Source: an uncultured Acetatifactor sp. (GTDB taxonomy: Bacteria; Bacillota; Clostridia; Lachnospirales; Lachnospiraceae). Taken from it: a stretch of 44,505 bases of DNA. Of this stretch, positions 15,477 through 23,983 are shown piece by piece (positions within the stretch are counted from its first letter, which is position 1; the number at the start of each line of letters is the position of its first letter). The stretch lies in assembly GCA_947588205.1 (NCBI GenBank), contig CANPYG010000009.1, positions 1-44,505 on the forward strand, in the 5' to 3' direction. The notes beneath the pieces were generated by a model. It saw nothing but the letters and a program-made list of their open reading frames with translations, ran no database searches and had not been told where the DNA came from. The translations under genes and the position numbers were made by a program.

Positions 15477-17255
15477 CTACTCCTGATAATACTGCGCCTG
15501 CATCTGGAACAGCTCCTTATAAGCGCTGTTCCTGCCCATCAGTTCCTCATGCGTTCCATATTCCGCAATCTCTCCGGCCTTAAACAGCGCTACGTGGTCA
15601 CAGAACCTGGAGCTGGACATCCGGTGGGAAATGAACAAAGTGGTTTTTCCCTCCGTAAGCTGGGAAAACTTCTGATAGATCTCATACTCCGCCTTGGGGT
15701 CTAATGCCGCCGTCGGCTCATCCAGGATCATGATCGGCGCATTCTTATAGATGGCGCGCGCCAGGGCAATCTTCTGTCCTTCCCCGCCGGAGGGCTCAAA
15801 CCCATCATCCGTGAAGATCCGGTATACATTGGTCCCAACCCCTTTCGGGAGGGTGGACAGCCTGGCGCCAAGCCCGGAATACTCCAGAATTCTGCGGATA
15901 TCTTCATCCTTTTTTGTTTCCGCATCCCGGAAAGCCACATTCTCCTTCAGCGTAAAGGCTAACAGCTTATAGTCCTGAAATACAGAGCAGATCTGCTTTA
16001 AATACGCGTCATAATCCAGGTCGCGGATATCGGTTCCGTTTAGGGTAATCCGCCCTTCTGTAGGATCATACAGCCTGCATAAAAGCTTTACAAAGGTGGT
16101 CTTCCCGGCCCCGTTTTCCCCGACAATGGAAAGCTTTTCCCCGCTGTGGAGCGTCAGGTTGATGTGACGGAGCGCATAACTGCTCTGACCGTCATAGCGG
16201 AAGGAAACGTTTTCGAAGCGGATCAGGGCCGACCCCTGGGGCACAGGAAGCCTTTTTCCATCATACATTTGCTGAGGAACCTTCATATATTCCATCAGCG
16301 CGTCATAATAGCCGCTGAACTGCCGAATATACAAAATACTTCCCATCAGGTCATTCATGGCGTTTGAAAAATTCATCAGAGCCGACACATACATGGTGAA
16401 ATCACCGATTCCGATCATTCCGCCCAGCACGCGGAAGGCCAGGTAAAAATAGGTGATGCTTTTCATCAGAAAATTTAAAAGGGTGGAGAGATAGCTTGCT
16501 TTATTGGAAAGCTTTGTCTGTTTCGTATAGAAGCTTTCCGATTCCAAAAGGTGTTCATGTTCCCTGGAAATCAGCCAGTCTTTCAGCCCGAAGATCCTGA
16601 TTTCCTTTCCAAACGCGAAGTCGCTCAGCAGATTCAGGAAATAACCTGTGCGCCGCTCGACGGGCGCTTTTTCCAGATCCCATTCCACAAAGCGCCTGCG
16701 GACCTTGGAATCAAAATAGGTATTTACCAGAATGATCGCCACAAACCCCAGCACCACCCAGATGCTCAGCGTAGAAATGATGACGATGATACCCAGAAAC
16801 GTAAACACCTTGCCAAAAATATGAAATGCGCTGTCCAGGACGCTTCCAAAGCCCGCCCCATCGCCATATAAGATTCGTTCCGCCTTGCTTCGGATATCCA
16901 GAAATTTCGGATCCTCCAATCTGGCATAATCGCTTCTCGAAAGCTTCTCCGCCATCATGGTCTGAAATTCCGTAAATACCCGCCCCTTAATGAGAGTTAT
17001 TTTCCCTTCGGAAAAACAGATCAGCCAGTTCCCAAACAGGTTGATGAACACCATCAGGCCGATCCATGCGCAGACAATCTCCACGCGCCGCTGTCCCGTC
17101 AGCTCGTCAATGATGTATTTGGGAATGATCACATCGGTAAGCGGCACCAGAGAGACCAGGAGCTGCCGGAACAGTTGATAGAAGCTATACCGTTTATCCT
17201 GTTTCCAAAAATACTGGAAAAGGAAGAAAATCCCTTTAAACACCGTCCTCACCAT
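15477..17255 (-). CDS. ABC exporter (membrane plus ATPase domains), partner of the sigma factor gene
   Basis: This 592-residue half-exporter has six membrane segments in its first 320 residues and a C-terminal ATPase. Walker A is GENGAGKTT, Walker B MILDEPTAALD and the H-loop FISHRMSS. The signature motif, usually LSGGQ, reads PSGGEGQK. The gene overlaps the end of the upstream sigma factor gene by 20 bases, so the two are translationally linked; the ATG has only a poor ribosome site, as is common under coupling. It is similar to the two exporters at 18.9-22.5 kb, down to a common C-terminal QAQYYQE. With no partner gene it may act as a homodimer or pair with one of those. Confidence 0.88.
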   Translation of the reverse strand: MVRTVFKGIFFLFQYFWKQDKRYSFYQLFRQLLVSLVPLTDVIIPKYIIDELTGQRRVEIVCAWIGLMVFINLFGNWLICFSEGKITLIKGRVFTEFQTMMAEKLSRSDYARLEDPKFLDIRSKAERILYGDGAGFGSVLDSAFHIFGKVFTFLGIIVIISTLSIWVVLGFVAIILVNTYFDSKVRRRFVEWDLEKAPVERRTGYFLNLLSDFAFGKEIRIFGLKDWLISREHEHLLESESFYTKQTKLSNKASYLSTLLNFLMKSITYFYLAFRVLGGMIGIGDFTMYVSALMNFSNAMNDLMGSILYIRQFSGYYDALMEYMKVPQQMYDGKRLPVPQGSALIRFENVSFRYDGQSSYALRHINLTLHSGEKLSIVGENGAGKTTFVKLLCRLYDPTEGRITLNGTDIRDLDYDAYLKQICSVFQDYKLLAFTLKENVAFRDAETKKDEDIRRILEYSGLGARLSTLPKGVGTNVYRIFTDDGFEPSGGEGQKIALARAIYKNAPIMILDEPTAALDPKAEYEIYQKFSQLTEGKTTLFISHRMSSSRFCDHVALFKAGEIAEYGTHEELMGRNSAYKELFQMQAQYYQE

Positions 17256-18750
17256 CCTTACAGGTAAGATTTACGAAGATTCCGGCATAGTCAGACTGGC
17301 CCGGCACAGCCAGGGCCCCGCTCTCCACCGCAGCGGCTCCAAAATATCCGATGGTCAGGAAAAAGTGAACCTTATGGACGACTTCTTCCACATGGGTTCC
17401 GACGCCTGCAGGCGCCATTTCCCGAAACAGCTCCTTCATCACCTGCTGGATCCTTTCAAAAATCTCCCTCATAGAGTCTGTTTCATCAGTCAGGATCTCT
17501 TCCACGGCTTTTCGCTGTCCTTCCGTAAAGGATGGGATCTTATCCTCCGGCATACCCCGAAGCTGCGCCTTCAGCGCCTGCGGATCCCGGTCCAGAACAT
17601 ACCCCTTTTCCCTGAAAATACCGAAATCCACAAACGTATCATAGCCTGCGTTTTCTATATCGCAGCCTCTTCCTGCAAAACCATTCGTGCTGTACTTTTG
17701 AGGAATTTCCGCGGCAAGCCCGTAATTGACGCCCATAGCCGCAGGATAAATTTCCGTCTGGTACGCTCCGTTTATTGGAGAATAAATTGCAGCAAACAGT
17801 ACACAGACATAAAGATCCCATAGCAGACTGTTTTCTTCCAAAGCTGCGCCTGCAAAACCAAGGGCGCGGATCCGGGGCAGCTTCTCTCTCATACCGCCGA
17901 TCAGCTTATGCACTGCTTCCGGAACAAAACCGTCCAATTCCCTCCACAATGCTTCCATATAGTCCTCAGTATAAATCACAAGATTCGTCTGGAACCTTCC
18001 GTTTGATACTTCATCGATCAGATGATACCGTGCAAGCAGTGCGACCTCATCCTCCATGTACACCGAAGAGACGCCCAGTTCCATGCACAGATCCCGGATA
18101 GTGACAGGCGAATAGTACGCTGTCAAAAGAATCTGTCCGGGTAGCCTGCGCCGGAACAGATTACTATACTCCCCGTTAGAAATCCCTGCAAAAACGGTAC
18201 AAAACTCAAATTTACCAGGTCGATAGCTTTTTTCACCAAATGTCCTTTCCATGCCAATGCCCTCCTTTAACAATTTGCGGGTTTTAAAAAGGTAATATTT
18301 TACCATATCCAATGATAAGCCAAGCCTGGAGGCAATTTCGGAGCATTTTTTCCCTTCAAAATAATACAGGATGGTACATTCCCGGTGGCAGAAGCCCAGT
18401 AAAGACAGTTCCCGCTTTAATTTCACCAGATCCGCCTCTTTCCCGGAATCCCCCTCAATGGCATAGGTATCGTTATAGGCAGCCTGTCCGTATTCCTTTT
18501 CGGATACATGGATACTGCGCTCTTTCACACGCTTTCTCATGTAGTTACGGTAATTGTTTTCCGCAATTGCCCAGAAAAATCCCCAGAACGCCCCATCGTC
18601 CTTCAACCGGTGAATACTGTCCAGCGCGCTAAGGACAATATCCCCCGCCAGGTCCTGCGCCTCCTCCCTGTGTCCGGTTCTGGAGAGCGCATAGGAATAA
18701 AGTGTCTGCAGATTTTCAGCAATCAGTTCCGCTGCCTGTTCCTGTGTCAT
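17236..18750 (-). CDS. ECF-type sigma factor with a long C-terminal extension
   Basis: The first 170 residues are an ECF sigma factor: region 2 at about 10-75 (HREEAQDLAGDIVLSAL, then FWAIAENNYRNYMRK), and region 4 at about 115-170 (LGFCHRECTILYYFEGK, then SEIASRLGLSLDMVKYY). The remaining 330 residues are not part of the standard fold. Residues about 210-255 (PVTIRDLCMELGVSSVYMEDEV..L) look like a winged helix; the rest is helical with an aromatic-rich middle and is unrecognised. There is no anti-sigma gene next door, so the extension may control the sigma part. It overlaps the downstream exporter gene by 20 bases. AAAGGAGA precedes the ATG; a TATATA lies about 40 bases upstream. Regulation of the linked exporter is inferred. 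Confidence 0.85.
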   Translation of the reverse strand: MTQEQAAELIAENLQTLYSYALSRTGHREEAQDLAGDIVLSALDSIHRLKDDGAFWGFFWAIAENNYRNYMRKRVKERSIHVSEKEYGQAAYNDTYAIEGDSGKEADLVKLKRELSLLGFCHRECTILYYFEGKKCSEIASRLGLSLDMVKYYLFKTRKLLKEGIGMERTFGEKSYRPGKFEFCTVFAGISNGEYSNLFRRRLPGQILLTAYYSPVTIRDLCMELGVSSVYMEDEVALLARYHLIDEVSNGRFQTNLVIYTEDYMEALWRELDGFVPEAVHKLIGGMREKLPRIRALGFAGAALEENSLLWDLYVCVLFAAIYSPINGAYQTEIYPAAMGVNYGLAAEIPQKYSTNGFAGRGCDIENAGYDTFVDFGIFREKGYVLDRDPQALKAQLRGMPEDKIPSFTEGQRKAVEEILTDETDSMREIFERIQQVMKELFREMAPAGVGTHVEEVVHKVHFFLTIGYFGAAAVESGALAVPGQSDYAGIFVNLTCKDGEDGV

Positions 18751-18865
18751 TTTCCGTCTCCTTTGTGCTGTTTTGGCTGACTTTCACTTATATAGTAACA
18801 GAAAGGGGATTTGGTGAATGCCTTTTATAAAATTTTTTCCTCCTTCAGGTCTCAATGGCGGCCTT

Positions 18866-20677
18866 TTATTCCTTATAGTACTGCGCCTGTGCGTTCCATA
18901 ATTCATGGTATTTGCCGCCCGCATCAGACAGAAGCTCCTCATGGGAACCGTGTTGGACAATATGACCGTTATCAAATACCACAATCTGATTGCAGAAACG
19001 GCACGAAGCCAGTCTGTGAGAAATATAAACAGTCGTTTTATCTCCCGAAATCGCGTTGAAGTTGGAGTAAACCTCATATTCGGAGACCGGATCGAGCGCA
19101 GCCGTAGGCTCATCCAGGAGAATAAACGGCGAGTCTTTGTAGAGCGCACGCGCAAGGGCGATTTTCTGTGCTTCTCCGCCGGATATTTCTATCCCGGATT
19201 GGTCGTATTCCTTATACAGGTAAGTATGGACGCCCTCCGGCATATCAAGAAGCCTATCGCCAAAATTTGCTTTCTTTAAGCATTCACGCACCTTGTTCTC
19301 ATCAAAATTCCTGCTTGATGCCACAACCTCACCGAGCTTAAATGAGAACAGGCTGAAATCCTGGAACACGACCGAAAATATTGACATGTATTCATCGTAA
19401 TCATACTTTTGAATATTGACGCCGTTTAACAGGATTTCGCCCTCTGTCGGGTCGTAAAGCCTGCATAGCAGTTTGATGAACGTGGTTTTTCCGGAACCGT
19501 TCATGCCGACGATTGCAAGCTTTTCCCCGACCTTGAATTTAAGATTTATATTCTTTAAGGCATAAGCTTCTGTATTGGGATATTTGAAGCTGACATTCCT
19601 AAACTCCACATAGTATTCATTATCATCGCGCTTTTCAACCGTCAAGGAACCCTGATACATCTTATTGGGGATATCGAAGTATGAGAAATAGCGTTTCAGG
19701 TAATGGTTGTTATCAAGGACGCGTTGAACCGTCGGGACAACATTCGTCAGGGTTTCTGCAAGCAGCATAATACAGGTTACGTACCTGGCGATTGAGCCTA
19801 TTGTTATGCCTCCCTGCAAAGCGGCATAAATCAGGATGGCATAAATACCAAATTTCAACACGGTATTGAGAATTGTTACAGGAAGCGTCCATACGGCTTT
19901 CTTATATGAATTTTTCAGGTCACGTTCGAAATAGTCCCTATTAAGCGCCAAATAAGAACTGCCAAGAAAATCCCCCATATCGTAAAGACGGATATCCTTT
20001 CCGGCTCCGTAATGTTCAATATAGTCGAGGAAGTGTTCCATAATAATATTCATATCGACAGAAGAAGCGTTAAAATTCCGGTTTAACTCATTTGTCTTTT
20101 TGGTTGCGCAGGCCTGAATCATCAGTGTTACAATCACCCCTGCCGCGATGAAGAGCTTAAAGCCGATCGGAACCGATGAAATCGTAAAAAATGAAACAGT
20201 AAGGGCGATGGATGCAACTATTTTCGTCGCTTGTTCCGTAAACCGTTCAATATCCCGATACAGATAGAACAGATTCTGACCCGTTTGATTTTCACGCACA
20301 ACGCGATAGAACAATCTCGTAACCTCCGGATCTTCAACCGATTCATATGCCATCTGCATGGCTTTTTCTGAAAATGTCCACTCCTCATTTCTCCACATTG
20401 CGCTGTACGCAACGTTTTTTTCGGAAGAAAGGTAGGTATTCAGAAGATTAACCGCAAATACAATGCCAACCGTCAGCGCCACATAAAGACTAATCGTTTC
20501 CACAGAAGCCCTGGCGATCAGCGAATCAATCACCTTAGCGGAGAAATAAATCGGAACATAGCCGATCACTGAAGAAAGGAACGTGGTTACGACCAACAGT
20601 ACAGTATATTTTCTGTTGATTAAAAAAGTATATTTTGCTGCCCGTCTTAGAACCTGAAAATGCTCGCGAGGTTTCAT
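18866..20677 (-). CDS. ABC exporter half-transporter, downstream gene of the LytTR-linked pair
   Basis: This 603-residue protein has six membrane segments followed by an ATPase domain. Walker A is GMNGSGKTT, the signature ISGGEAQKI, Walker B ILLDEPTAALD and the H-loop YISHRLAS. The start overlaps the previous gene's stop by 4 bases (ATGA), so the two exporter halves are translated together and very likely form a heterodimer. A ribosome site (GGAGACG) lies inside the end of the upstream gene. It resembles the exporter of the sigma factor operon, including the C-terminal QAQYYKE. AT content is higher than in the housekeeping parts of the window. Substrate unknown. Confidence 0.88.
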   Translation of the reverse strand: MKPREHFQVLRRAAKYTFLINRKYTVLLVVTTFLSSVIGYVPIYFSAKVIDSLIARASVETISLYVALTVGIVFAVNLLNTYLSSEKNVAYSAMWRNEEWTFSEKAMQMAYESVEDPEVTRLFYRVVRENQTGQNLFYLYRDIERFTEQATKIVASIALTVSFFTISSVPIGFKLFIAAGVIVTLMIQACATKKTNELNRNFNASSVDMNIIMEHFLDYIEHYGAGKDIRLYDMGDFLGSSYLALNRDYFERDLKNSYKKAVWTLPVTILNTVLKFGIYAILIYAALQGGITIGSIARYVTCIMLLAETLTNVVPTVQRVLDNNHYLKRYFSYFDIPNKMYQGSLTVEKRDDNEYYVEFRNVSFKYPNTEAYALKNINLKFKVGEKLAIVGMNGSGKTTFIKLLCRLYDPTEGEILLNGVNIQKYDYDEYMSIFSVVFQDFSLFSFKLGEVVASSRNFDENKVRECLKKANFGDRLLDMPEGVHTYLYKEYDQSGIEISGGEAQKIALARALYKDSPFILLDEPTAALDPVSEYEVYSNFNAISGDKTTVYISHRLASCRFCNQIVVFDNGHIVQHGSHEELLSDAGGKYHELWNAQAQYYKE

Positions 20678-22503
20678 TTGCCATCGTCTCCTTCCTTGTC
20701 ATCCTTATACCAATAGCTTTGTATGTTAAATAATTCCTTATACTTTCCGTTCGCCGCAATCAGCTCCTGATGCGTGCCCTCTTCTGTGATGTTACCGTTT
20801 TCAAGAAGAATGATTCTGTCACAAAATGATGTGGAAGCAAGCCTGTGGGAAATGAACAGCGAGGTTTTGCCTTTCGCCATATCGTTGAATTCGGTATATA
20901 TTTTGCTTTCCGCAATCGGATCAAGCGCGGCCGTAGGTTCGTCAAGTACCAGCAATGGCGCATCCTTATAGAGTGCGCGTGCAAGCATCAGTTTTTGCGC
21001 TTCGCCGCCGGAGAGTTCGGTGCCGTTTTCATGGATTTTTTTATTCAGCTTTGTATGGATACCGTCTGGAAGCGCGTCAAGCTTTGCGCCCAGCCCGGCC
21101 TGCCGCATACAGATTTCCGCTTTCTTCAGGTCTGTTTCCGCTGTGCTTTTACCCGAAACCGTTTCTGCAAGTGAGAAAAACGCAGTTCTTACCTCCTGAA
21201 AAACAGGTGAGATGAGCTTGTAATAATCTTCACGCTTAAAATCAGCTAACGGAATCCCATTGTAAAATATTTCACCGGATGTAGGCCTGTAAAGACCGCA
21301 CAGCAGTTTCACAAGGGTTGTCTTTCCTGCGCCGTTTGCCCCGACGAGCGCAAGCTTTTCGCCGCTCTTGATCCGTAGGGACAGGTTGTGGATCGTGTCA
21401 TGCCCTGCACCGGCATAGCGGAAGCTGACATTTCTAAACTCGATTTCCGGAACAGTTCCGATGTGATCCGCGGCTTTGGCAATTCCGCTTCCGTCATATT
21501 CCGGATAATCTACAAATTCCCTGAAATCGCACAGTTTGAGGCTCACTGTATTGGCCTGGTTCCAACAGGAGATAATGCCACCCACCCAGGAGGCAAAGGA
21601 AGAGATCGCGGCAAAATAGAGGACAAATTTATCAACGCCGATTTCACCGTTTAAGAACATATGGATCAAAAGCGCATACGCACCGCCGTCGCGAATGAGA
21701 ATAACGATCAAATCTGCAATTCGGGAAAGGAAACTCCTTTTTACTATTTTCCTGTCCCATTTCGCCCGTTGTTCGGATAAATCGCGGTAGCATTCACGCA
21801 GCCAGGATGCCATACTGTAGATGCGGATATCCTTTGCCGTCCGGAAATCGTTTGGAAGCACCTCGGCATAACCGAGCTTTTGATCCAGATCAGCCACCTT
21901 GCCTCTATGCGCATATTCCCATTTGTTATAGGCTTTGACAGAGAGGATATTCACAATAGGCGCGACGGTCAATATCGGAACCAACCAAGGGCTTGCGAAA
22001 GAGATCAAAGAACCGAAAAGCAGGTATCCCAATAGATTTTCAATCATTCCAAAGCTGCTGTACACAATATCCGTAAGGGGTTGGACTCCATCCCTCATTT
22101 GAGTGGCCATACTTGCCCTGCTGGCAAGATCCCGCACTTCCTTTTGTTCATAGGTCTGATAGAACATCGTGAGCTGCTTTCTTGTTACAAGTTCGGTCAC
22201 TTTGTACCGGTAAATTCCGAGTGCGGAATTTCTGATATGTCCAAGCGCCTGAATCAGGATATTGCCGAGCAGAATCAATAGCATAATAATACCGACAGAT
22301 ATCATGGCATGATTGAGCGTCTGAACATTTGTTACCTCTGATACTACAAGCGATGGCAGGTATATTTCCAGATACCTGAGTCCAATGTTGACCGGCACAA
22401 ACAAAGCCGTAATAAAGAAGGCCGCCTTACTATATTTTAAGAGCATTTTCAGCGACCATGCAAAGTTAGAAAACACGGAATATGCTGGCTTTTTCTTTTT
22501 CAT
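20674..22503 (-). CDS. ABC exporter half-transporter, upstream gene of the LytTR-linked pair
   Basis: This 609-residue half-exporter has membrane segments in roughly residues 20-330, then an ATPase domain. Walker A is GANGAGKTT, the signature LSGGEAQKL, Walker B LVLDEPTAALD and the H-loop FISHRLAS. All ATP-site residues are present. AAAGGAG lies 11 bases before the ATG. A terminator behind the histidine kinase gene separates the pair from the regulators, yet a TATACT about 30 bases before the start could serve as an own promoter. The charged tail DDKEGDDGK is specific to this copy. Confidence 0.88.
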   Translation of the reverse strand: MKKKKPAYSVFSNFAWSLKMLLKYSKAAFFITALFVPVNIGLRYLEIYLPSLVVSEVTNVQTLNHAMISVGIIMLLILLGNILIQALGHIRNSALGIYRYKVTELVTRKQLTMFYQTYEQKEVRDLASRASMATQMRDGVQPLTDIVYSSFGMIENLLGYLLFGSLISFASPWLVPILTVAPIVNILSVKAYNKWEYAHRGKVADLDQKLGYAEVLPNDFRTAKDIRIYSMASWLRECYRDLSEQRAKWDRKIVKRSFLSRIADLIVILIRDGGAYALLIHMFLNGEIGVDKFVLYFAAISSFASWVGGIISCWNQANTVSLKLCDFREFVDYPEYDGSGIAKAADHIGTVPEIEFRNVSFRYAGAGHDTIHNLSLRIKSGEKLALVGANGAGKTTLVKLLCGLYRPTSGEIFYNGIPLADFKREDYYKLISPVFQEVRTAFFSLAETVSGKSTAETDLKKAEICMRQAGLGAKLDALPDGIHTKLNKKIHENGTELSGGEAQKLMLARALYKDAPLLVLDEPTAALDPIAESKIYTEFNDMAKGKTSLFISHRLASTSFCDRIILLENGNITEEGTHQELIAANGKYKELFNIQSYWYKDDKEGDDGK

Positions 22504-22550
22504 TTTCCTATCAACTCCTTTCGCTTACAGTATATCAAAAAAAAGAAAAG

Positions 22551-22593
22551 AGAAAAAATTCGTGCACCAGATGCTTCTGCCAGTGCACGAATT
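22551..22593 (-). terminator. Terminator between the histidine kinase and the exporter pair
   Basis: AATTCGTGCAC and GTGCACGAATT (22557-22567, 22583-22593) pair perfectly over 11 bases, extended inside by CAGA/TCTG, and are followed on the minus strand by TTTTTTCTCTTTTC. This is a strong rho-independent terminator. Read-through or a second promoter (TATACT at 22529-22534) would be needed for the exporter genes. Confidence 0.85.
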
Positions 22594-22598
22594 GCAAA

Positions 22599-23249
22599 TC
22601 ACTCTATAGCGGGCACCAAAAATTCCGAAGTGAAGGCGCCGTCCTCGCTGTTGTACTTGACCCAGCCCCCGTGTTCTTCAAGGATTGCTTCAGCACGGCG
22701 CAGCCCAAAGCCGTGAACGCCGCCCTTGTGGGTTGCAAACAAAGAGCCTGCCTTTTTCCTCTTTGTACCTGCGGAATTGAGCATGGAAAAATAAAGCATA
22801 GTTCCCTTTATTGAGATGAAGATGCGGATAAACCGTTCTCCTGTTGCCATACGGCAGGCTTCAATGGCGTTGTCAAGCAGATTTCCGATGATAATACTCA
22901 ATTCCAGGTCTGAAATCGTCAGCGCATCCGGAACATTGGCTTTCACAGTCACGGCTATATTTTCTGCCTTGGCTTGGGCAATCTTTGCAGACAAAATGGC
23001 ATCGAGAGATACATTGCCCGTTTTTAACAGAGTATCCACATTCATCAGTTGATGATCAAGCTGTTCAATATAGGCAAGCGCACGATCCACTTCTCCGGCT
23101 TCAAGCTGACCTTTCAGCGTTTGCAGATGATGGTGAAAATCGTGCTTGTAGCCCCTCATTTCCTTGTGGATACTCCGCACCTCGTTTAAATGTTTTTCTG
23201 ATTGCTCAGTCTGATACTCAACCAGCTTCAAATAAGTTTTCTTTCTCAT
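22599..23249 (-). CDS. GHKL (AgrC-like) histidine kinase lacking membrane segments
   Basis: This 216-residue protein contains only the catalytic part of an AgrC-type kinase. The phospho-acceptor region reads KHDFHHHLQTL near residue 36, the N-box NLLDNAIEAC near 124, and the G-box HGFGLRRAEAILEEHGG near 184. Typical AgrC proteins have an extra 200 residues with six membrane segments at the N-terminus; none can be encoded here since the regulator gene ends 8 bases upstream. GAGGTAT precedes the ATG. The kinase is thus cytosolic and must sense something inside the cell or through a partner, perhaps the exporters downstream. It should phosphorylate the adjacent LytTR regulator. Confidence 0.85.
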   Translation of the reverse strand: MRKKTYLKLVEYQTEQSEKHLNEVRSIHKEMRGYKHDFHHHLQTLKGQLEAGEVDRALAYIEQLDHQLMNVDTLLKTGNVSLDAILSAKIAQAKAENIAVTVKANVPDALTISDLELSIIIGNLLDNAIEACRMATGERFIRIFISIKGTMLYFSMLNSAGTKRKKAGSLFATHKGGVHGFGLRRAEAILEEHGGWVKYNSEDGAFTSEFLVPAIE

Positions 23250-23257
23250 GGGATACC

Positions 23258-23956
23258 TCAGTTATGTTCTATAAATGCCCGGTTGATATCGTCATACTTT
23301 CCCCTTGACAAAGGAAGTTCGGTATTTCCGATATGAACAGAAGTACGGGAAATCCGCGTTATGTGTTTAAGGGAAGCCAAATAGGAACGATGAATGCGGT
23401 AAAAGTCATCACTTAACTTGTTTTCAAACACAGAAATATTTTCCTTTATCCTGTACTCATTATCTTTCGTGTGAATGACAATGTAATGCAGAAATGATTC
23501 TACATAGAGGATGTCCGATTCATACAGCTTAACGGTTCCGCCCTCGCAGGAGATCACCACCGACGGAGGTTCGACTGAAAGCTTTTCAGCGGCTTTGGAC
23601 AGCACTTGCGTGAGCTTATCCTCAGGAATCGGCTTGACCAGATAGTGGAGCGCATCCACCTCGTAGCCTTCGCCAACGAATTCATAATGTGAAGTAATAA
23701 AAATAATTTCAGCACGGTTGTTGTCCCTGCGGATCCGTTTCGCGAGCTCAATTCCGTCCATATTTTTCATTTCAACATCAAGCAGAAGAATATCATACGC
23801 CTTATCTTCTTCATATTCAAACAGAAACGCTTCGGCAGAAGAAAACGTGCGAATATCGCAATGATACCCTTCGTGTACACTCCACGATGCTACAATTGAT
23901 GCTATATATTCAATTTGATCACGCTCGTCATCACAGATTGCAACTTTATATTTCAT
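23258..23956 (-). CDS. LytTR family response regulator (AgrA-like)
   Basis: The N-terminal receiver domain has the acidic pair in AICDDERD, the phosphorylation Asp in LLLDVEMKNMDG and the conserved Lys in VKPIP. The C-terminal LytTR DNA-binding domain is complete (DILYVESFLHYIVIHT, then FYRIHRSYLASLKHI). Such regulators bind pairs of short direct repeats upstream of peptide, bacteriocin or exporter genes. I found no clear site nearby. The ATG at 23956 is chosen because GGTGAT lies four bases upstream; in-frame ATG and GTG codons lie up to 9 bases earlier. It follows the aldo/keto reductase stop by fewer than 30 bases and may be cotranscribed with it. Confidence 0.9.
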   Translation of the reverse strand: MKYKVAICDDERDQIEYIASIVASWSVHEGYHCDIRTFSSAEAFLFEYEEDKAYDILLLDVEMKNMDGIELAKRIRRDNNRAEIIFITSHYEFVGEGYEVDALHYLVKPIPEDKLTQVLSKAAEKLSVEPPSVVISCEGGTVKLYESDILYVESFLHYIVIHTKDNEYRIKENISVFENKLSDDFYRIHRSYLASLKHITRISRTSVHIGNTELPLSRGKYDDINRAFIEHN

Positions 23957-23983
23957 GGGCATCACCGTCGTTCCATTTATTAA

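Noticed and set aside
17236..17255. The 20-base overlap of sigma and exporter genes as a frameshift
   Set aside because: Both proteins are complete: the sigma frame ends normally and the exporter has a full N-terminal membrane domain.
22504..22598. A pheromone or bacteriocin precursor gene next to the AgrC/AgrA-like pair
   Set aside because: The gap contains only a terminator, an A-rich stretch and a ribosome site. Other gaps in the cluster hold no double-glycine or cyclic-peptide precursor.
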